A stretch of DNA of 64,000 nucleotides from JBPCNH01 sp051001455. GTDB taxonomy: Bacteria; Actinomycetota; CADDZG01; WHSQ01. Shown here piece by piece: positions 16,441 to 25,292 of this stretch. Where the stretch lies: the NCBI GenBank assembly GCA_051001455.1, contig JBPCNH010000009.1, positions 1 through 64,000 on the forward strand, read 5' to 3'. The translations under genes and the position numbers were made by a program. Below the pieces are notes generated by a model that saw only the letters and a program-made list of their open reading frames with translations, had not been told where the DNA came from and searched no databases. Position 1 is the first letter of the stretch; every line of letters begins with the position of its first letter.

Positions 16441-17805
16441 TTGACCCCCATACGCAGAGCAGCGGATCGGACCTTCGGCTCGCTTCAGATCCGCAACTAC
16501 AGATTGTTCGTCTCCGGTCAGCTGGTTTCGATGACCGGTACCTGGATGCAGACCGTTGCCTTGGGATGGCTCGTCCTGCGACTGACCGATAGCGGCGTCG
16601 CCGTGGGTATCAACCTCGCTCTGCAGTTCCTCCCTATGCTGCTCTTCGGCCTGTGGGGCGGACTCGTGGCAGACCGCTTCGACAAGCGCCGGATCCTCCT
16701 ACGAACGCAGTCCGTGATGGCCGTGCTTGCCGTTGCACTGTGGGCCCTCACGCTGTCCGACGCGGCTCAACTGTGGATGATCTACCTCATCACCTTCCTG
16801 ACCGGGATGACGACGGTGCTGGACAATCCGGCGCGCCAATCCTTCGTCACCGAGATGGTGGGGCGCGACCTCGTTCCGAATGCAGTCAGCCTCAACAGCG
16901 CGGTATTCAACGCCAGCAGGATCATCGGACCTGCGCTCGCGGGAGTGGCCATCGCCACCGTCGGCCTTCCATGGGCCTTCTTGGTAAACGCCGGGACCTT
17001 CGTCGCGGTGATCTTGGCTCTGCGCGCCATGGATCCGGCCCTGCTCCACCGTGGTGCTGCTGTGGCGCGCGAGGCCGGGCAAGTACGGGCCGGCCTGAGG
17101 TACGTCTGGAGCACCCCCCGTCTGCGCGGAACCGTGGCGCTCGTAGCGGTGGTCGCGACATTCGGGCTCAATTTCTCTGTCGTCCTGCCGCTGCTCGCAC
17201 GCTTCACTTTCGATCGCGGCGCGGAGACGTTCGGGTTCCTCACTTCGATGATGGCGTCAGGTGCTCTCGTGGGAGCCCTATTCAACGCCGCCCGTCCGCG
17301 ACCGACCAAGAGGTGGCTGATCTTCTCTGCGGGGGCATTCGGCATCTTGGTGACGGCGGCTGCGATGGCGCCGACCCTGCCGGTGCTGGCCGTCCTACTC
17401 GTGCCGATAGGTGCGGCGAGCATCTCGTTCATAGCTGCGGCTAACACCACCTTGCAACTGCATTCCGAGCCCGGGATGCGCGGTCGGGTCATGGCGCTCC
17501 ACGGTCTCGTATTCCTGGGGAGCACTCCTCTCGGTGCCCCTCTCGTAGGGTGGGCGTCCCAAACTTGGGGTCCGCGCTACGGGTTGGCCATCGGAGGGAT
17601 CTCGAGTCTCGTCGCAGCCGGCGTCGCGGCGGGAGCGGTAGTCATGAAACGGAGGGCCTCAGAGAGTGACGATGAAGGAGATCATCCCGACCGAGCTGCC
17701 GGGGAAAGAGGCTTACTACATGTTGACCTCCCTCGTCGTGCCGAGACCGATCGCCTGGGTCTCGACGCTGGGCGAGAACGATGTCCGGAACCTAGCTCCG
17801 CATAG
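16441..17805 (+). CDS. MFS transporter (EntS/MFS_3-type exporter)
   Basis: A 12-helix major facilitator of the group that includes the enterobactin exporter EntS. It begins with the typical LQIRNYRLFVSGQLVSMTGTWMQTVALGWLVL, and motif A is GLVADRFDKRRILL. The start is a TTG with AAGGTGA 8 nt before it; a GTG closer to that site runs into a TAG. The transporter homology ends near VVMKRRASESD, but the frame stays open for about 45 more codons, overlapping the flavin reductase by 140 nt in another frame. That tail is Arg-rich and probably not functional, or the stop was lost by frameshift. The exported substrate is unknown. Confidence 0.85.
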   Translation: MTPIRRAADRTFGSLQIRNYRLFVSGQLVSMTGTWMQTVALGWLVLRLTDSGVAVGINLALQFLPMLLFGLWGGLVADRFDKRRILLRTQSVMAVLAVALWALTLSDAAQLWMIYLITFLTGMTTVLDNPARQSFVTEMVGRDLVPNAVSLNSAVFNASRIIGPALAGVAIATVGLPWAFLVNAGTFVAVILALRAMDPALLHRGAAVAREAGQVRAGLRYVWSTPRLRGTVALVAVVATFGLNFSVVLPLLARFTFDRGAETFGFLTSMMASGALVGALFNAARPRPTKRWLIFSAGAFGILVTAAAMAPTLPVLAVLLVPIGAASISFIAAANTTLQLHSEPGMRGRVMALHGLVFLGSTPLGAPLVGWASQTWGPRYGLAIGGISSLVAAGVAAGAVVMKRRASESDDEGDHPDRAAGERGLLHVDLPRRAETDRLGLDAGRERCPEPSSA

Positions 17806-18292
17806 CTACTTCAACGCGATCAGCAGCGATCCGCTGATCATCCATTTCACATCGACCGGCGTGAAAGACACACTCCGCAATGTGAGAGCCACCGGCGAGT
17901 TCGTGGTCAATGTCGTGAGCAAGGATCTCGTGGAGCCGATGAACCTGACCGCGGCTGACTTTCCTCCAGACGAGGATGAGTTCGATTGGGCGGGATTGGA
18001 GGCGACACCGTCGAGCCATGTTCGCCCTCCTCGGGTTGCGCGCGCTAAAGCGGCCTTCGAATGCAAGGTGAACAGGATCGTCTCTTTGGGCAACGGCAAC
18101 ATGGTCTTCGGGGACGTGCTGTGTCTGCACGTGGACGAAGCCGTGATGCGGGACGGGAGGGTGGACCCGGCGCTGCTGCAGCCGGTCGCCCGGCTGGGCG
18201 GCTCGTTGTACACCGAGGCCGCCCCCGGCCTCTTCTCATTGAAGCGTCCCACGTGGAAAGACCTCAAGGGAACTCGGAAAGGACGCGGATGA
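17666..18292 (+). CDS. Flavin reductase family protein (DIM6/NTAB)
   Basis: A 208-aa FMN-binding split-barrel protein of the flavin reductase family, with LTSLVVPRPIAWVSTLGENDVRNLAPHS near the start and the flavin-contacting NVVSKDLVEPMNLTA region in the middle. Members reduce FMN for monooxygenases or have unassigned oxidoreductase roles. The start is a GTG at 17666, or the ATG at 17672. Either way the complete domain lies inside the extended 3' end of the MFS frame. Its TGA overlaps the ATG of the downstream ABC ATPase, so the exporter genes are probably co-transcribed with it. Confidence 0.85.
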   Translation: MTMKEIIPTELPGKEAYYMLTSLVVPRPIAWVSTLGENDVRNLAPHSYFNAISSDPLIIHFTSTGVKDTLRNVRATGEFVVNVVSKDLVEPMNLTAADFPPDEDEFDWAGLEATPSSHVRPPRVARAKAAFECKVNRIVSLGNGNMVFGDVLCLHVDEAVMRDGRVDPALLQPVARLGGSLYTEAAPGLFSLKRPTWKDLKGTRKGRG

Positions 18293-19320
18293 ACAGCACG
18301 TCCGAGCGCACCCGCGCGTCTTCATCACCGCCGGGTTCGCCGGCTGAGAGCAGTCCCATCGTGGCGGAGGGGCTGGTTCGGAGGTTCGGCGCCATCGAAG
18401 CGGTCACCGGGATAGATCTGGAGATCAAGGCCGGCGAGATATTCGGGTTCCTGGGCCCCAACGGCGCCGGGAAATCGACCACCGTGAGGATGCTGACCAC
18501 GCTGTTGCGTCCCACGGCAGGGGTCGCGCGCGTCGCCGGGTACGACGTGGTGGCCGACGCAGATGCGGTTCGCCGTTCGATCGGCGTCGCTCTCCAGGAC
18601 GCTGCGATCGATCCTTTGATGACCGGGCGCGAGCTCCTGGCCTTACAGGCGACGCTGCACGGGATCGACAAGCGTGAGGGCAGGGAAAGAGGCTTGCGCT
18701 TGCTGTCCACCGTCGGCCTGACCAAGGCAGCCGACCGGCGGGTCGGGACCTACTCGGGTGGGATGCGCCGGAGGCTCGATCTCGCTCTTGCTTTGATCCA
18801 CGAACCCCAGGTCCTGTTCTTGGACGAACCGACCACAGGGCTTGATCCCAATTCACGTGTTGCACTGTGGGAAGAGGTACGGAAGTTGAACCGCGATCAC
18901 GGAACGACCGTCTTCTTGACCACGCAGTACCTGGAAGAAGCGGACAAGCTGGCGGCGCGCATCGCGATCATCGACGAGGGTCGGATAGTCGCGGAAGGCA
19001 CTCCCGCCCGGCTGAAGCGAGAGGTAGGGGATCCCACCCTGCGAGTAGCGATCGGGTTGTCCCAGGATCATGCGGTTGCAGAGGCAGCGCTGGCGCGCTT
19101 CGGCGAGCGGGTCGACGACGCTCCCGACTACGCCGCCGTACGGCTCGCCGGGGGAGCGTCCGATATCGCCGCCGTCACCCGGGCGCTGGAGGAGGCCGGT
19201 GTCCACATCGACGGCCTCGAGCTCCGGGTGCCCACTCTCGACGACGTCTTCCAGAAGGCCACCGGGCATCGTCTCGAGGGGGCGGAGGAGGCCTTGCCAC
19301 CGGAGCCGGTAGATGGCTAA
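18289..19320 (+). CDS. ABC exporter ATP-binding protein (DrrA-type)
   Basis: A 343-aa ATPase of the daunorubicin-resistance DrrA subfamily. After a Ser/Thr-rich N terminus, it has Walker A GPNGAGKST, the signature YSGGMRRRLDLA, Walker B VLFLDEPTTGLDP and the family-typical C-terminal domain with RVPTLDDVFQKATGH. These ATPases drive ABC-2 permeases exporting drugs, lipids or polyketides. The ATG at 18289 overlaps the flavin reductase stop; a longer open frame upstream is only a shadow of that gene. It overlaps the first permease by 8 nt. Confidence 0.92.
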   Translation: MNSTSERTRASSSPPGSPAESSPIVAEGLVRRFGAIEAVTGIDLEIKAGEIFGFLGPNGAGKSTTVRMLTTLLRPTAGVARVAGYDVVADADAVRRSIGVALQDAAIDPLMTGRELLALQATLHGIDKREGRERGLRLLSTVGLTKAADRRVGTYSGGMRRRLDLALALIHEPQVLFLDEPTTGLDPNSRVALWEEVRKLNRDHGTTVFLTTQYLEEADKLAARIAIIDEGRIVAEGTPARLKREVGDPTLRVAIGLSQDHAVAEAALARFGERVDDAPDYAAVRLAGGASDIAAVTRALEEAGVHIDGLELRVPTLDDVFQKATGHRLEGAEEALPPEPVDG

Positions 19321-20095
19321 CGCCTTCATTCGTCCGTATCTAGCCATCGCTCGTCGCTCGATCCTCGGAACGGCGCGCCAACCCGCAGCGATAGTGCCGT
19401 CGCTCACCTTTCCCTTGATCTTCCTCGCCTTGAGCTCCGCGGCCCTTGGCCGTGCGACGCAGCTCCCAGGATTCCCCGAGGTCGATTCGTTCATGCAGTT
19501 CGGTTTGGCGGCATCTATCGTTCAGGGCGTTCTCTTCGGAGCCGTCGCCGCCGGAACCGATATGGCGCGTGATGTTGAGAACGGTTTCTTTGAACGATTG
19601 ATCGCTTCGCCCGTGTCTCGAAACTCGCTGATCGTCGGCAGACTGACAGGCTCGGCGCTTCTGGGGTTCTTGCAAGCTTGGTTCTTCTTCGGAGTTGCGA
19701 TGCTCTTCGGCGCCGATGTGCTGGGAGGTTTCCCTGGGATGGTGTCGATCTCGATCGTCTGTGCGGTTCTGGCAGCCGGGATCGGCGGAGTGACCGTAGC
19801 GATGGCGCTCAAGACCGGATCTTCCGAGGCGGTGCAGGGAAGCTTTCCCTTGATCTTCAGCCTGCTCTTCCTGTCGAGCGCGTTCTTCCCGCGGGCACTT
19901 ATGAACGGTTGGTTCAAGTCGGCGGCGACTATCAATCCCCTTTCACATCTGATCGAGGGCAACCGGACACAGATCATCACGGGCCTCGATGGAGGACAGT
20001 TCCTGATCGCTCTCGGTATCGCTGCCGGTGTTTTTGTGGTGGGGCTGACGCTGGCGCGGTTGGCACTGCGCGGGAGATTGGTCGCCGCATCATGA
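19313..20095 (+). CDS. ABC-2 type permease 1 (DrrB-type)
   Basis: A 260-aa integral membrane permease with six predicted helices and the ABC-2 family's pattern: an amphipathic start, ARDVENGFFERLIASPVSR in the cytoplasmic loop and SLLFLSSAFFPRALM before the last helices. It works with the preceding ATPase. Together with the second permease it can make a heterodimeric channel. It overlaps both neighbours by 4-8 nt. Confidence 0.9.
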   Translation: MANAFIRPYLAIARRSILGTARQPAAIVPSLTFPLIFLALSSAALGRATQLPGFPEVDSFMQFGLAASIVQGVLFGAVAAGTDMARDVENGFFERLIASPVSRNSLIVGRLTGSALLGFLQAWFFFGVAMLFGADVLGGFPGMVSISIVCAVLAAGIGGVTVAMALKTGSSEAVQGSFPLIFSLLFLSSAFFPRALMNGWFKSAATINPLSHLIEGNRTQIITGLDGGQFLIALGIAAGVFVVGLTLARLALRGRLVAAS

Positions 20096-20865
20096 CCTTC
20101 GTACAGACCGCCCGGATCGCATGGGGCATCGCTAAACGAAGTCTCATGTTGATCCCGCGTGTCCCCTCGACCTTCTTCCCTTCGTTGGTTATGCCTTTGT
20201 TCCTCACAGTGACGTTCGCGGGGGCTTTCTCTGGTCTGACCTTGATACCGGGCTTCCCGGCAGAGAAGGCGATCGATTGGTTCATCCCGATGACGGTCAT
20301 CCAGGGATCCGCCTTCGCAGGGGTCACCATCGGACTCGGCGCGGCACGGGATCTAGAGAGCGGTTTCTATGACAGGCTGCTGCTCAGTCCTGCCCCACGA
20401 GTGGCGTTGATCGCCGGACCCTTATTGGCGGCGGTGATGCGCTCCACCTTCCCTTTGACCTTGTTGTTGATCACCGCGTTCCTGGCAGACGCGAACCTCC
20501 CAGGGGGACCACTCGGGATCGTGACGTTGGCAACCGCGTCGCTCAGCATCGGTTTGATCGGAGGAGCCTGGTCGCTCGGCCTTTCACTGCGATTCAAGAC
20601 GATGCAGGCGGCACCGTTGATGCAGATGGGGGTTTTTCTAACCGTCTTCCTGTCGACGGCTCAGATGCCCCTGCACCTGATCTCGGGTTGGTTGCACAAC
20701 GTCGCCCGGGTGAACCCCATGACGAACGTCCTCGCGTTGGCGCGGGAGGGCTTCCTCGGGGAGGTTACGTGGGCCGGCACGTGGCCCGGCCTGGTATCCC
20801 TTGCCGGTATCGCCGCCGCCGTCGTCTTGTTCGCGGCGCGCGGGATGCAGAAGATCTCTCCTTAG
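20092..20865 (+). CDS. ABC-2 type permease 2 (DrrB/DrrC-type)
   Basis: A 257-aa paralog of the preceding permease, with the same ARDLESGFYDRLLLSPAPR loop and six helices. The ATG at 20092 overlaps the first permease's TGA; the longer upstream frame is a shadow. The ATPase plus two permeases resembles the DrrABC arrangement of actinomycete drug and lipid exporters. No biosynthetic genes are adjacent, so the cargo is unknown. Confidence 0.9.
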   Translation: MTFVQTARIAWGIAKRSLMLIPRVPSTFFPSLVMPLFLTVTFAGAFSGLTLIPGFPAEKAIDWFIPMTVIQGSAFAGVTIGLGAARDLESGFYDRLLLSPAPRVALIAGPLLAAVMRSTFPLTLLLITAFLADANLPGGPLGIVTLATASLSIGLIGGAWSLGLSLRFKTMQAAPLMQMGVFLTVFLSTAQMPLHLISGWLHNVARVNPMTNVLALAREGFLGEVTWAGTWPGLVSLAGIAAAVVLFAARGMQKISP

Positions 20866-20896
20866 AGGACCGTCCGCTCACGAGCAGTGAGCCGGC

Positions 20897-22099
20897 TCAG
20901 TATCGGAGGATCGCTGAGATCGGAGGGTCGCCGGGGATGCGGCCTTCCGGCATCAAGAACGGACGACCGGACGTCTGAAGCGTCAACCTCGTAGCGAGGT
21001 CGTATAGCTCCACCGACGTGGCCTGACGCTCTTCGTGCAGCTCGATCGACCGGCGCGCCGGATCGAACGTGCCCCAAGCTTCATGTCCCTCGGCCATGAA
21101 CAGGTATTCGATCCGTCCTTCGTGTGCGGCGCTAAGGACGTCGGCCAGATCCGAGGAACCGCGGCCGTGTGCCGCGAGGTCTCCATAACGTTCGGACATC
21201 TCGTTGAACCGTCGCTCCATCTGCTGCTCGAAGATCGGGATCGCTTTCTGTTGTAGCTCTTCGGCTCGCAAGCCGTCGGCGTTGCCTTCGATGCCTTCGG
21301 CCAGGATGGGTTCGTAGTCCGAGACCTCTCGGTAGATCGGATGGAGATACTCGACCCCCGCCAAGATCATTGGCGTCCGGTAGCCCCTAAGAAGCTTGGT
21401 GATGCCTTTGTCGACCATGTGGAAGTACCGCGCCAGCTGGCGCTTCTGCTCTTCGCCTTCGGTTCCATGGCCGGGCATGGTGGACTCGTTCTGTCCTGCG
21501 TTGCGGCTCGCGACCGCCGCGGCGCCCGGATTCGTCGTTACCCAGTGATTCATGTCGGGCTGCTCGAGATCGTCGTAACGCAGTGCCTCGTCGAGGTTCA
21601 GAGGTATGTCTAGTGGCTCTAGGTCGATCTCGTCGACGCCTTGCAGCGTCGCATGCAGGAGGCGCATCTTCCCCTGGCTCAGACACAGGATGAAGAAATC
21701 ATCGAGGGTCGAGACGGCGGCAACGAGGGGACGGACGACCGGGTTCTGCTCTACGTAACAACGCTCTTCGAGGCTCACCGGGACCTGGAACCACCGGAAC
21801 ATCTCCTCGGATCGGAAGAGAGCAAGGCCTTCTTTCTGATGGGTCCAGAATTCGTTGTTATCTAGCGCCTCTATCGGCTGAAGGAGGTCGTCGATCTGCG
21901 GCTTCCGATGGTTCCTCTCTTCTAGTTTCTGGCGCGCACTCCTCAGCATGTTCTTCAGCGGTATCGAGTTCTCCTCCGGCTCGACGTTGACGCGCTTCAT
22001 CGGAAGGAACATCGAAAGGGTGGGCACGCCGGTTATCCCGGCCAGCTCTCGTAGTTCCTCGATGGTGATCGCCTGCAGCGTTTGGGCTTTGGTTGCCAA
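20897..22099 (-). CDS. Bacterial archaeo-eukaryotic release factor-like protein (BaeRF family 3)
   Basis: A 400-aa protein resembling the bacterial relatives of aRF1/eRF1. It shows LAGITGVPTLSMFLPMKR at the N terminus, FFILCLSQGKMRLLHA in the middle and, in the third part, HGTEGEEQKRQLARYFHMVDKGI followed by MILAGVEYLHPIYREVS. No GGQ peptidyl-hydrolysis motif is present; the nearest is AGQ. The family is proposed to act on ribosomes, possibly in rescue or hibernation, but biochemical data are sparse. The start is a TTG preceded by GAGGAGG. Convergent with the exporter operon. Confidence 0.75.
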   Translation of the reverse strand: MATKAQTLQAITIEELRELAGITGVPTLSMFLPMKRVNVEPEENSIPLKNMLRSARQKLEERNHRKPQIDDLLQPIEALDNNEFWTHQKEGLALFRSEEMFRWFQVPVSLEERCYVEQNPVVRPLVAAVSTLDDFFILCLSQGKMRLLHATLQGVDEIDLEPLDIPLNLDEALRYDDLEQPDMNHWVTTNPGAAAVASRNAGQNESTMPGHGTEGEEQKRQLARYFHMVDKGITKLLRGYRTPMILAGVEYLHPIYREVSDYEPILAEGIEGNADGLRAEELQQKAIPIFEQQMERRFNEMSERYGDLAAHGRGSSDLADVLSAAHEGRIEYLFMAEGHEAWGTFDPARRSIELHEERQATSVELYDLATRLTLQTSGRPFLMPEGRIPGDPPISAILRY

Positions 22100-22232
22100 G
22101 TTTCGTCGCCTCCTCGGCCGTCTGGCCCGCAGAAAGGCCTAAAGCCAGGGCGGGCTCGCTATCGAATCTCTAGAGGCTCTCTTACCCTGGCCGGCCGCCT
22201 TCACACGACGCAGCGACCTGCGCCGAGGTGGC

Positions 22233-22979
22233 CTATCTGCGCTCGATGGACTCGCAGCCTTTCCCTACGACGTCTCGTGCATCGGAGATCACGTGGTCGT
22301 GCCCGGCACCACAACGGATCTTGTCCGACGACCCGTCTGCGGCATGGATGACGTCGTCGCCACCACCGCCGTAGATCAGGTCCGGGCCGCGTCCACCCGA
22401 GATGGTGTCGTTGCCGGGGCCGCCGCGGATCTCATCGGTCCCGCCCCGCCCGTAGAGCCGGTCTGCACCTGGACCCCCCTCCAACACATCGCTACCGGCA
22501 CCCCCGTTCAGAACATCGTCGCCGTCCTCGCCGAGGAGGTAGTCCTTGCCGCCTTGCCCTTTGAGGTGGTCGTTACCGGGACCACCCGACATCGTGTCGT
22601 GACCGTAGCCTCCGGCTAGGGAGTCCGCTCCCACTCCGCCATCTAGGAGGTCGTCCCCGTCGTTGCCTGACAGCGAATCCGCTCCGCTGGAACCTTCGAG
22701 GGTGTCGTTCCCGGCTCCTCCGAACAAGTTGTCCAGTCCGACATCCCCGAAGATCCTGTCGTCACCGTCTCCTCCATAGAGCGTGTCGTTGCCCGCCCGG
22801 CCGAGCACCAGGTCGTTGCCGCCATCGCCCCAGTGGCTATCGTCATAGTCGGAGCACTCGATGAAATCGTCACCTTCGGTCCCTTGGGTGCATCCCGACC
22901 CCATCGCCGCCCCATGACCGAGGAGCGGCCACAACCCCACACCGATGAGAAGCAGCATCGCGAAACCCAACCTCTTCAT
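22233..22979 (-). CDS. Secreted RTX (haemolysin-type calcium-binding repeat) protein
   Basis: A 248-aa exported protein: a signal peptide (KRLGFAMLLLIGVGLWPLLG), then about 17-18 nonapeptide repeats of the GGxGNDxLx type (e.g. GGDGDDRIFGD, GGAGNDTLEGS) filling the remainder. Such repeats fold into a parallel beta-roll on binding Ca2+. There is no catalytic domain, and no type I secretion ATPase or carboxy-terminal secretion signal is nearby; a Sec signal is used instead. The ATG at 22979 follows AAAGGGGTG; the frame extends 25 codons upstream without a ribosome site. It may be a calcium-dependent surface or matrix protein. Confidence 0.85.
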   Translation of the reverse strand: MKRLGFAMLLLIGVGLWPLLGHGAAMGSGCTQGTEGDDFIECSDYDDSHWGDGGNDLVLGRAGNDTLYGGDGDDRIFGDVGLDNLFGGAGNDTLEGSSGADSLSGNDGDDLLDGGVGADSLAGGYGHDTMSGGPGNDHLKGQGGKDYLLGEDGDDVLNGGAGSDVLEGGPGADRLYGRGGTDEIRGGPGNDTISGGRGPDLIYGGGGDDVIHAADGSSDKIRCGAGHDHVISDARDVVGKGCESIERR

Positions 22980-23137
22980 GAGCACCCCTTTCCGATGACG
23001 GTGAACGCTTCGACGGTAAGCAACAGGTTGGTGTGAACCTGTGATGCAGGTCACCGGGCGCTTTGGTATGACCCGAGAGGCGGTAGCGGGACGGGTTGGG
23101 TACCGTGCAGCCCGATGTCTGAGTGCAAGGACGACCT

Positions 23138-23998
23138 ATGGCAGTGATCCTCGGGCTCTGCGCGGCCGTCACATACGGCGCGGCGGATTTCCTAGGCGGC
23201 TTGATGACGCGCCGCAACAAAGTGATGCTCGTGGTGTTTCTGTCGCAACTGGCAGGTTCGGCGCTCCTGTTCGTTGCCGCTCCGTTCTTCATCGGATCGG
23301 CTCCTTCTCGGGGGGCGCTCGTTTGGGGGGGTATGGCAGGGCTCGCCGGTGCCGGCGGCATCTCGTTCTTCTATGTGGCGCTGTCGGTGGGTCGTATGAG
23401 CGTGATCGCTCCCATCACCGCCGTCGAGGCCGCGAGCGTCCCGGTGCTCTACGGCTTCCTGAGAGGAGAACGGCCGTCGCTCGTAGGGACGATAGGAGTG
23501 ATGCTCGCGCTGGTTGCAGTAGCGCTCATCTCGGCGGCGCCTGACAACGGCGCTCCCGTCGAGGAAGTACGGGTCCGGTCGGGTTGGCGTCAACCGGGTC
23601 TGGTCTTCGGTTTCATCTCGGGTTTCTTCTTCGGAGTGTTCTTCATCATGCTCGCCGCGGCCGGAGAATCCGCGGGGCTATGGCCTCTCGTGGCCGGCCG
23701 GGTGTCGTCCCTCTTGGTGGTGGGTCTCGTGGTGGCGTTCGCGGTTCGCTCGCTGGCGGTCGAGCGGGGCACCGGAGCCGGGATAGCGGCTGCGGGGATC
23801 CTCGACGTGGCGGCCAATCTCTTCTTCCTTCTCGCCAGCCACAGAGGCCTCCTGTCTATCGTGGCCGTGCTGACATCCATGTATCCGGCCAGCACCGTGG
23901 TGCTGGCCCGGCTCGTCCTCCACGAACACCTGTTCGGCACGCAGCTCCTCGGCCTGGTTCTCGCGGTGGCAGGCATAGCGTTGATCGCCACGGGGTAG
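23138..23998 (+). CDS. EamA-family (DMT superfamily) transporter
   Basis: A 286-aa protein with ten predicted transmembrane helices in two EamA repeats. The first begins AVILGLCAAVTYGAADFLGG; the second starts near GLVFGFISGFFFGVFFIM, and each repeat ends with a helix like LLGLVLAVAGIALIATG. Members export metabolites such as amino acids or nucleobases. I prefer the ATG at 23138 (AAGGA 8 nt upstream) over the in-frame GTG 15 nt earlier. It diverges from the RTX gene. The substrate is not predictable. Confidence 0.87.
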   Translation: MAVILGLCAAVTYGAADFLGGLMTRRNKVMLVVFLSQLAGSALLFVAAPFFIGSAPSRGALVWGGMAGLAGAGGISFFYVALSVGRMSVIAPITAVEAASVPVLYGFLRGERPSLVGTIGVMLALVAVALISAAPDNGAPVEEVRVRSGWRQPGLVFGFISGFFFGVFFIMLAAAGESAGLWPLVAGRVSSLLVVGLVVAFAVRSLAVERGTGAGIAAAGILDVAANLFFLLASHRGLLSIVAVLTSMYPASTVVLARLVLHEHLFGTQLLGLVLAVAGIALIATG

Positions 23999-24063
23999 CG
24001 CCGCGCCACCGCAGGAGCGAGACGGCGGGCGCAGAACCATCTTGTCAGGGGTAAGACCGACAG

Positions 24064-24882
24064 ATGGGCACAATGGTGGTTATGAGACGGGGAACGAGGT
24101 TCGGAGCAACGGCCGCCGGCGCGGCGCTGACGCTGGCCATGTTCCTTCCGTCGCCGGCGGCGGCCCATGCCGCCTATGACGGCTCGAACCCGCCCGACAA
24201 AGGCACGGTTTCGGCTCCGCCGTCGGAGGTGTGGGCTGAGTTCACCGAGCCTCCCGCCGATGGCTCGACCCTTCAGATCATCGATCCCTGCGGGGAACGG
24301 GTCGACGCCGGTGATTATCGGTACCTCGCCTATCGCCTCACGGTAAGCATGTCGTCCGACAAGGCCGGGCGCTATTCCGCCCACTGGCGCGTGATATCGG
24401 ATCTAGATAGTCACCCGACTTCGGGAACCTTCACGTTCACCTCGACCGGCGGAGAGCCCTGTCCTGGGGAGCCGGATGAGAAGTCCGGTGGCGGAGGAGG
24501 AGGTGGCTCTGGGTCGAGTGGTGGATCCTCGGGGTCGTCCGGCAACTCAGACCCCGCCACGGGCGACGAGGGATCCCCGGATGCTGCCGGGGAAGCCGCC
24601 GTTTCCGAGAAGACTGCCGGCGGCAACGGCACCGAGAAGAACGAGGGATCTCGTACCGGCAAGGGCAAGAGCAAGAACAAGAAGAACAGGAGCAAGAACA
24701 CCGGTGCTAAGGGAGCGTCGCAGGACGAGACCGAGATCACTCTTCTGGCTGGCGAGTCCGCTCAGGGGCCCGAGGAACCGGTAGAAGAGATGCCCCTTGG
24801 TTGGTTACTCGCCAGCTTCGGGATCGCCGGGTTGATAGGCGCGGCAGGAGGCGTCGTCTACGTCGGCATCGTTAGACGCTGA
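24064..24882 (+). CDS. CopC-domain surface protein with Lys-rich stalk and C-terminal membrane anchor
   Basis: A 272-aa exported protein. Signal peptide cleavage after AAA would expose His35 (HAAYDGSNPPDKGTV), the N-terminal histidine that binds copper in CopC/YcnJ-type domains; the domain runs to about residue 140 (SGTFTFTSTGG). There follows a Gly/Ser-rich linker, an acidic part and a basic tract GKGKSKNKKNRSKN, and finally a transmembrane helix (LLASFGIAGLIGAAGGVVYVGIV). The domain is thus tethered outside the membrane. There are three in-frame ATGs (24064, 24073, 24082); the first was kept. No CopD partner is fused or adjacent, so transport is not implied; copper binding or buffering is likely. 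Confidence 0.8.
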   Translation: MGTMVVMRRGTRFGATAAGAALTLAMFLPSPAAAHAAYDGSNPPDKGTVSAPPSEVWAEFTEPPADGSTLQIIDPCGERVDAGDYRYLAYRLTVSMSSDKAGRYSAHWRVISDLDSHPTSGTFTFTSTGGEPCPGEPDEKSGGGGGGGSGSSGGSSGSSGNSDPATGDEGSPDAAGEAAVSEKTAGGNGTEKNEGSRTGKGKSKNKKNRSKNTGAKGASQDETEITLLAGESAQGPEEPVEEMPLGWLLASFGIAGLIGAAGGVVYVGIVRR

Positions 24883-24889
24883 CGTTGGG

Positions 24890-25126
24890 TTAAGTCCGTT
24901 GGACAGAGATCGAGCGCAGTGTCTCGGAACTCCCGTCCTGAGCGGCCTCGATGGCGAGCTGGTCTCCCGCTCGGAGCGTGAGGAATCGGCCGTTCTCTTT
25001 CCTCGCTCGCTTGATGCTCTGTACGAAGCGGTGGAGGTAGAGAGACTCCGCTTGCTCTTCGAGCTTGGCCAGATCGACCACGACAGGCTCGGTGCGGGTG
25101 TCTTCTGAGGCGAGTTCTTGGCGCAT
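24890..25126 (-). CDS. Small conserved-looking cytosolic protein of unknown function
   Basis: A 78-aa protein without membrane segments: an acidic N terminus (QELASEDTRTEPVVVDLAKLEEQAE), a probable helix and a C-terminal beta part (FLTLRAGDQLAIEAAQDG). The AGGGGGATGT ribosome site just before its ATG is strong, which is my main reason to call it a gene. It is convergent with the CopC-domain gene (7 nt apart) and divergent from ftsH. I do not recognise the family. Confidence 0.5.
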   Translation of the reverse strand: MRQELASEDTRTEPVVVDLAKLEEQAESLYLHRFVQSIKRARKENGRFLTLRAGDQLAIEAAQDGSSETLRSISVQRT

Positions 25127-25267
25127 ACATCCCCCTGAATGAGCAGAACCGACGTTTGTCTATTAGACGCGAGTATCTTGCTTTCCTGTGGCGATGCCTC
25201 ATTTTCCCTGTGGAAAACACGCTCGCAACAGGTAACCGCAAGGCAAGGGAGAATCAAGCGAGACAAC

Positions 25268-25292
25268 CGTCCCAGCGGGACGTCCATTTTTT
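25268..25292 (+). terminator. Terminator-like hairpin in the ftsH leader
   Basis: CGTCCC-AGC-GGGACG (25268-25282) is followed after four bases by six T (25287-25292), 19 nt before the ftsH ATG. The stem is short (6 bp), so termination may be partial. Because no plus-strand gene directly precedes it, it would act as an attenuator on ftsH transcripts initiated in the 185-nt leader. Visual prediction only. Confidence 0.4.

Noticed and set aside
22233..22979. Short tandem DNA repeats suggesting a CRISPR or satellite array
   Set aside because: They are in-frame GGxGxDxL codon repeats of an RTX protein with a signal peptide, and spacing is continuous without spacers.
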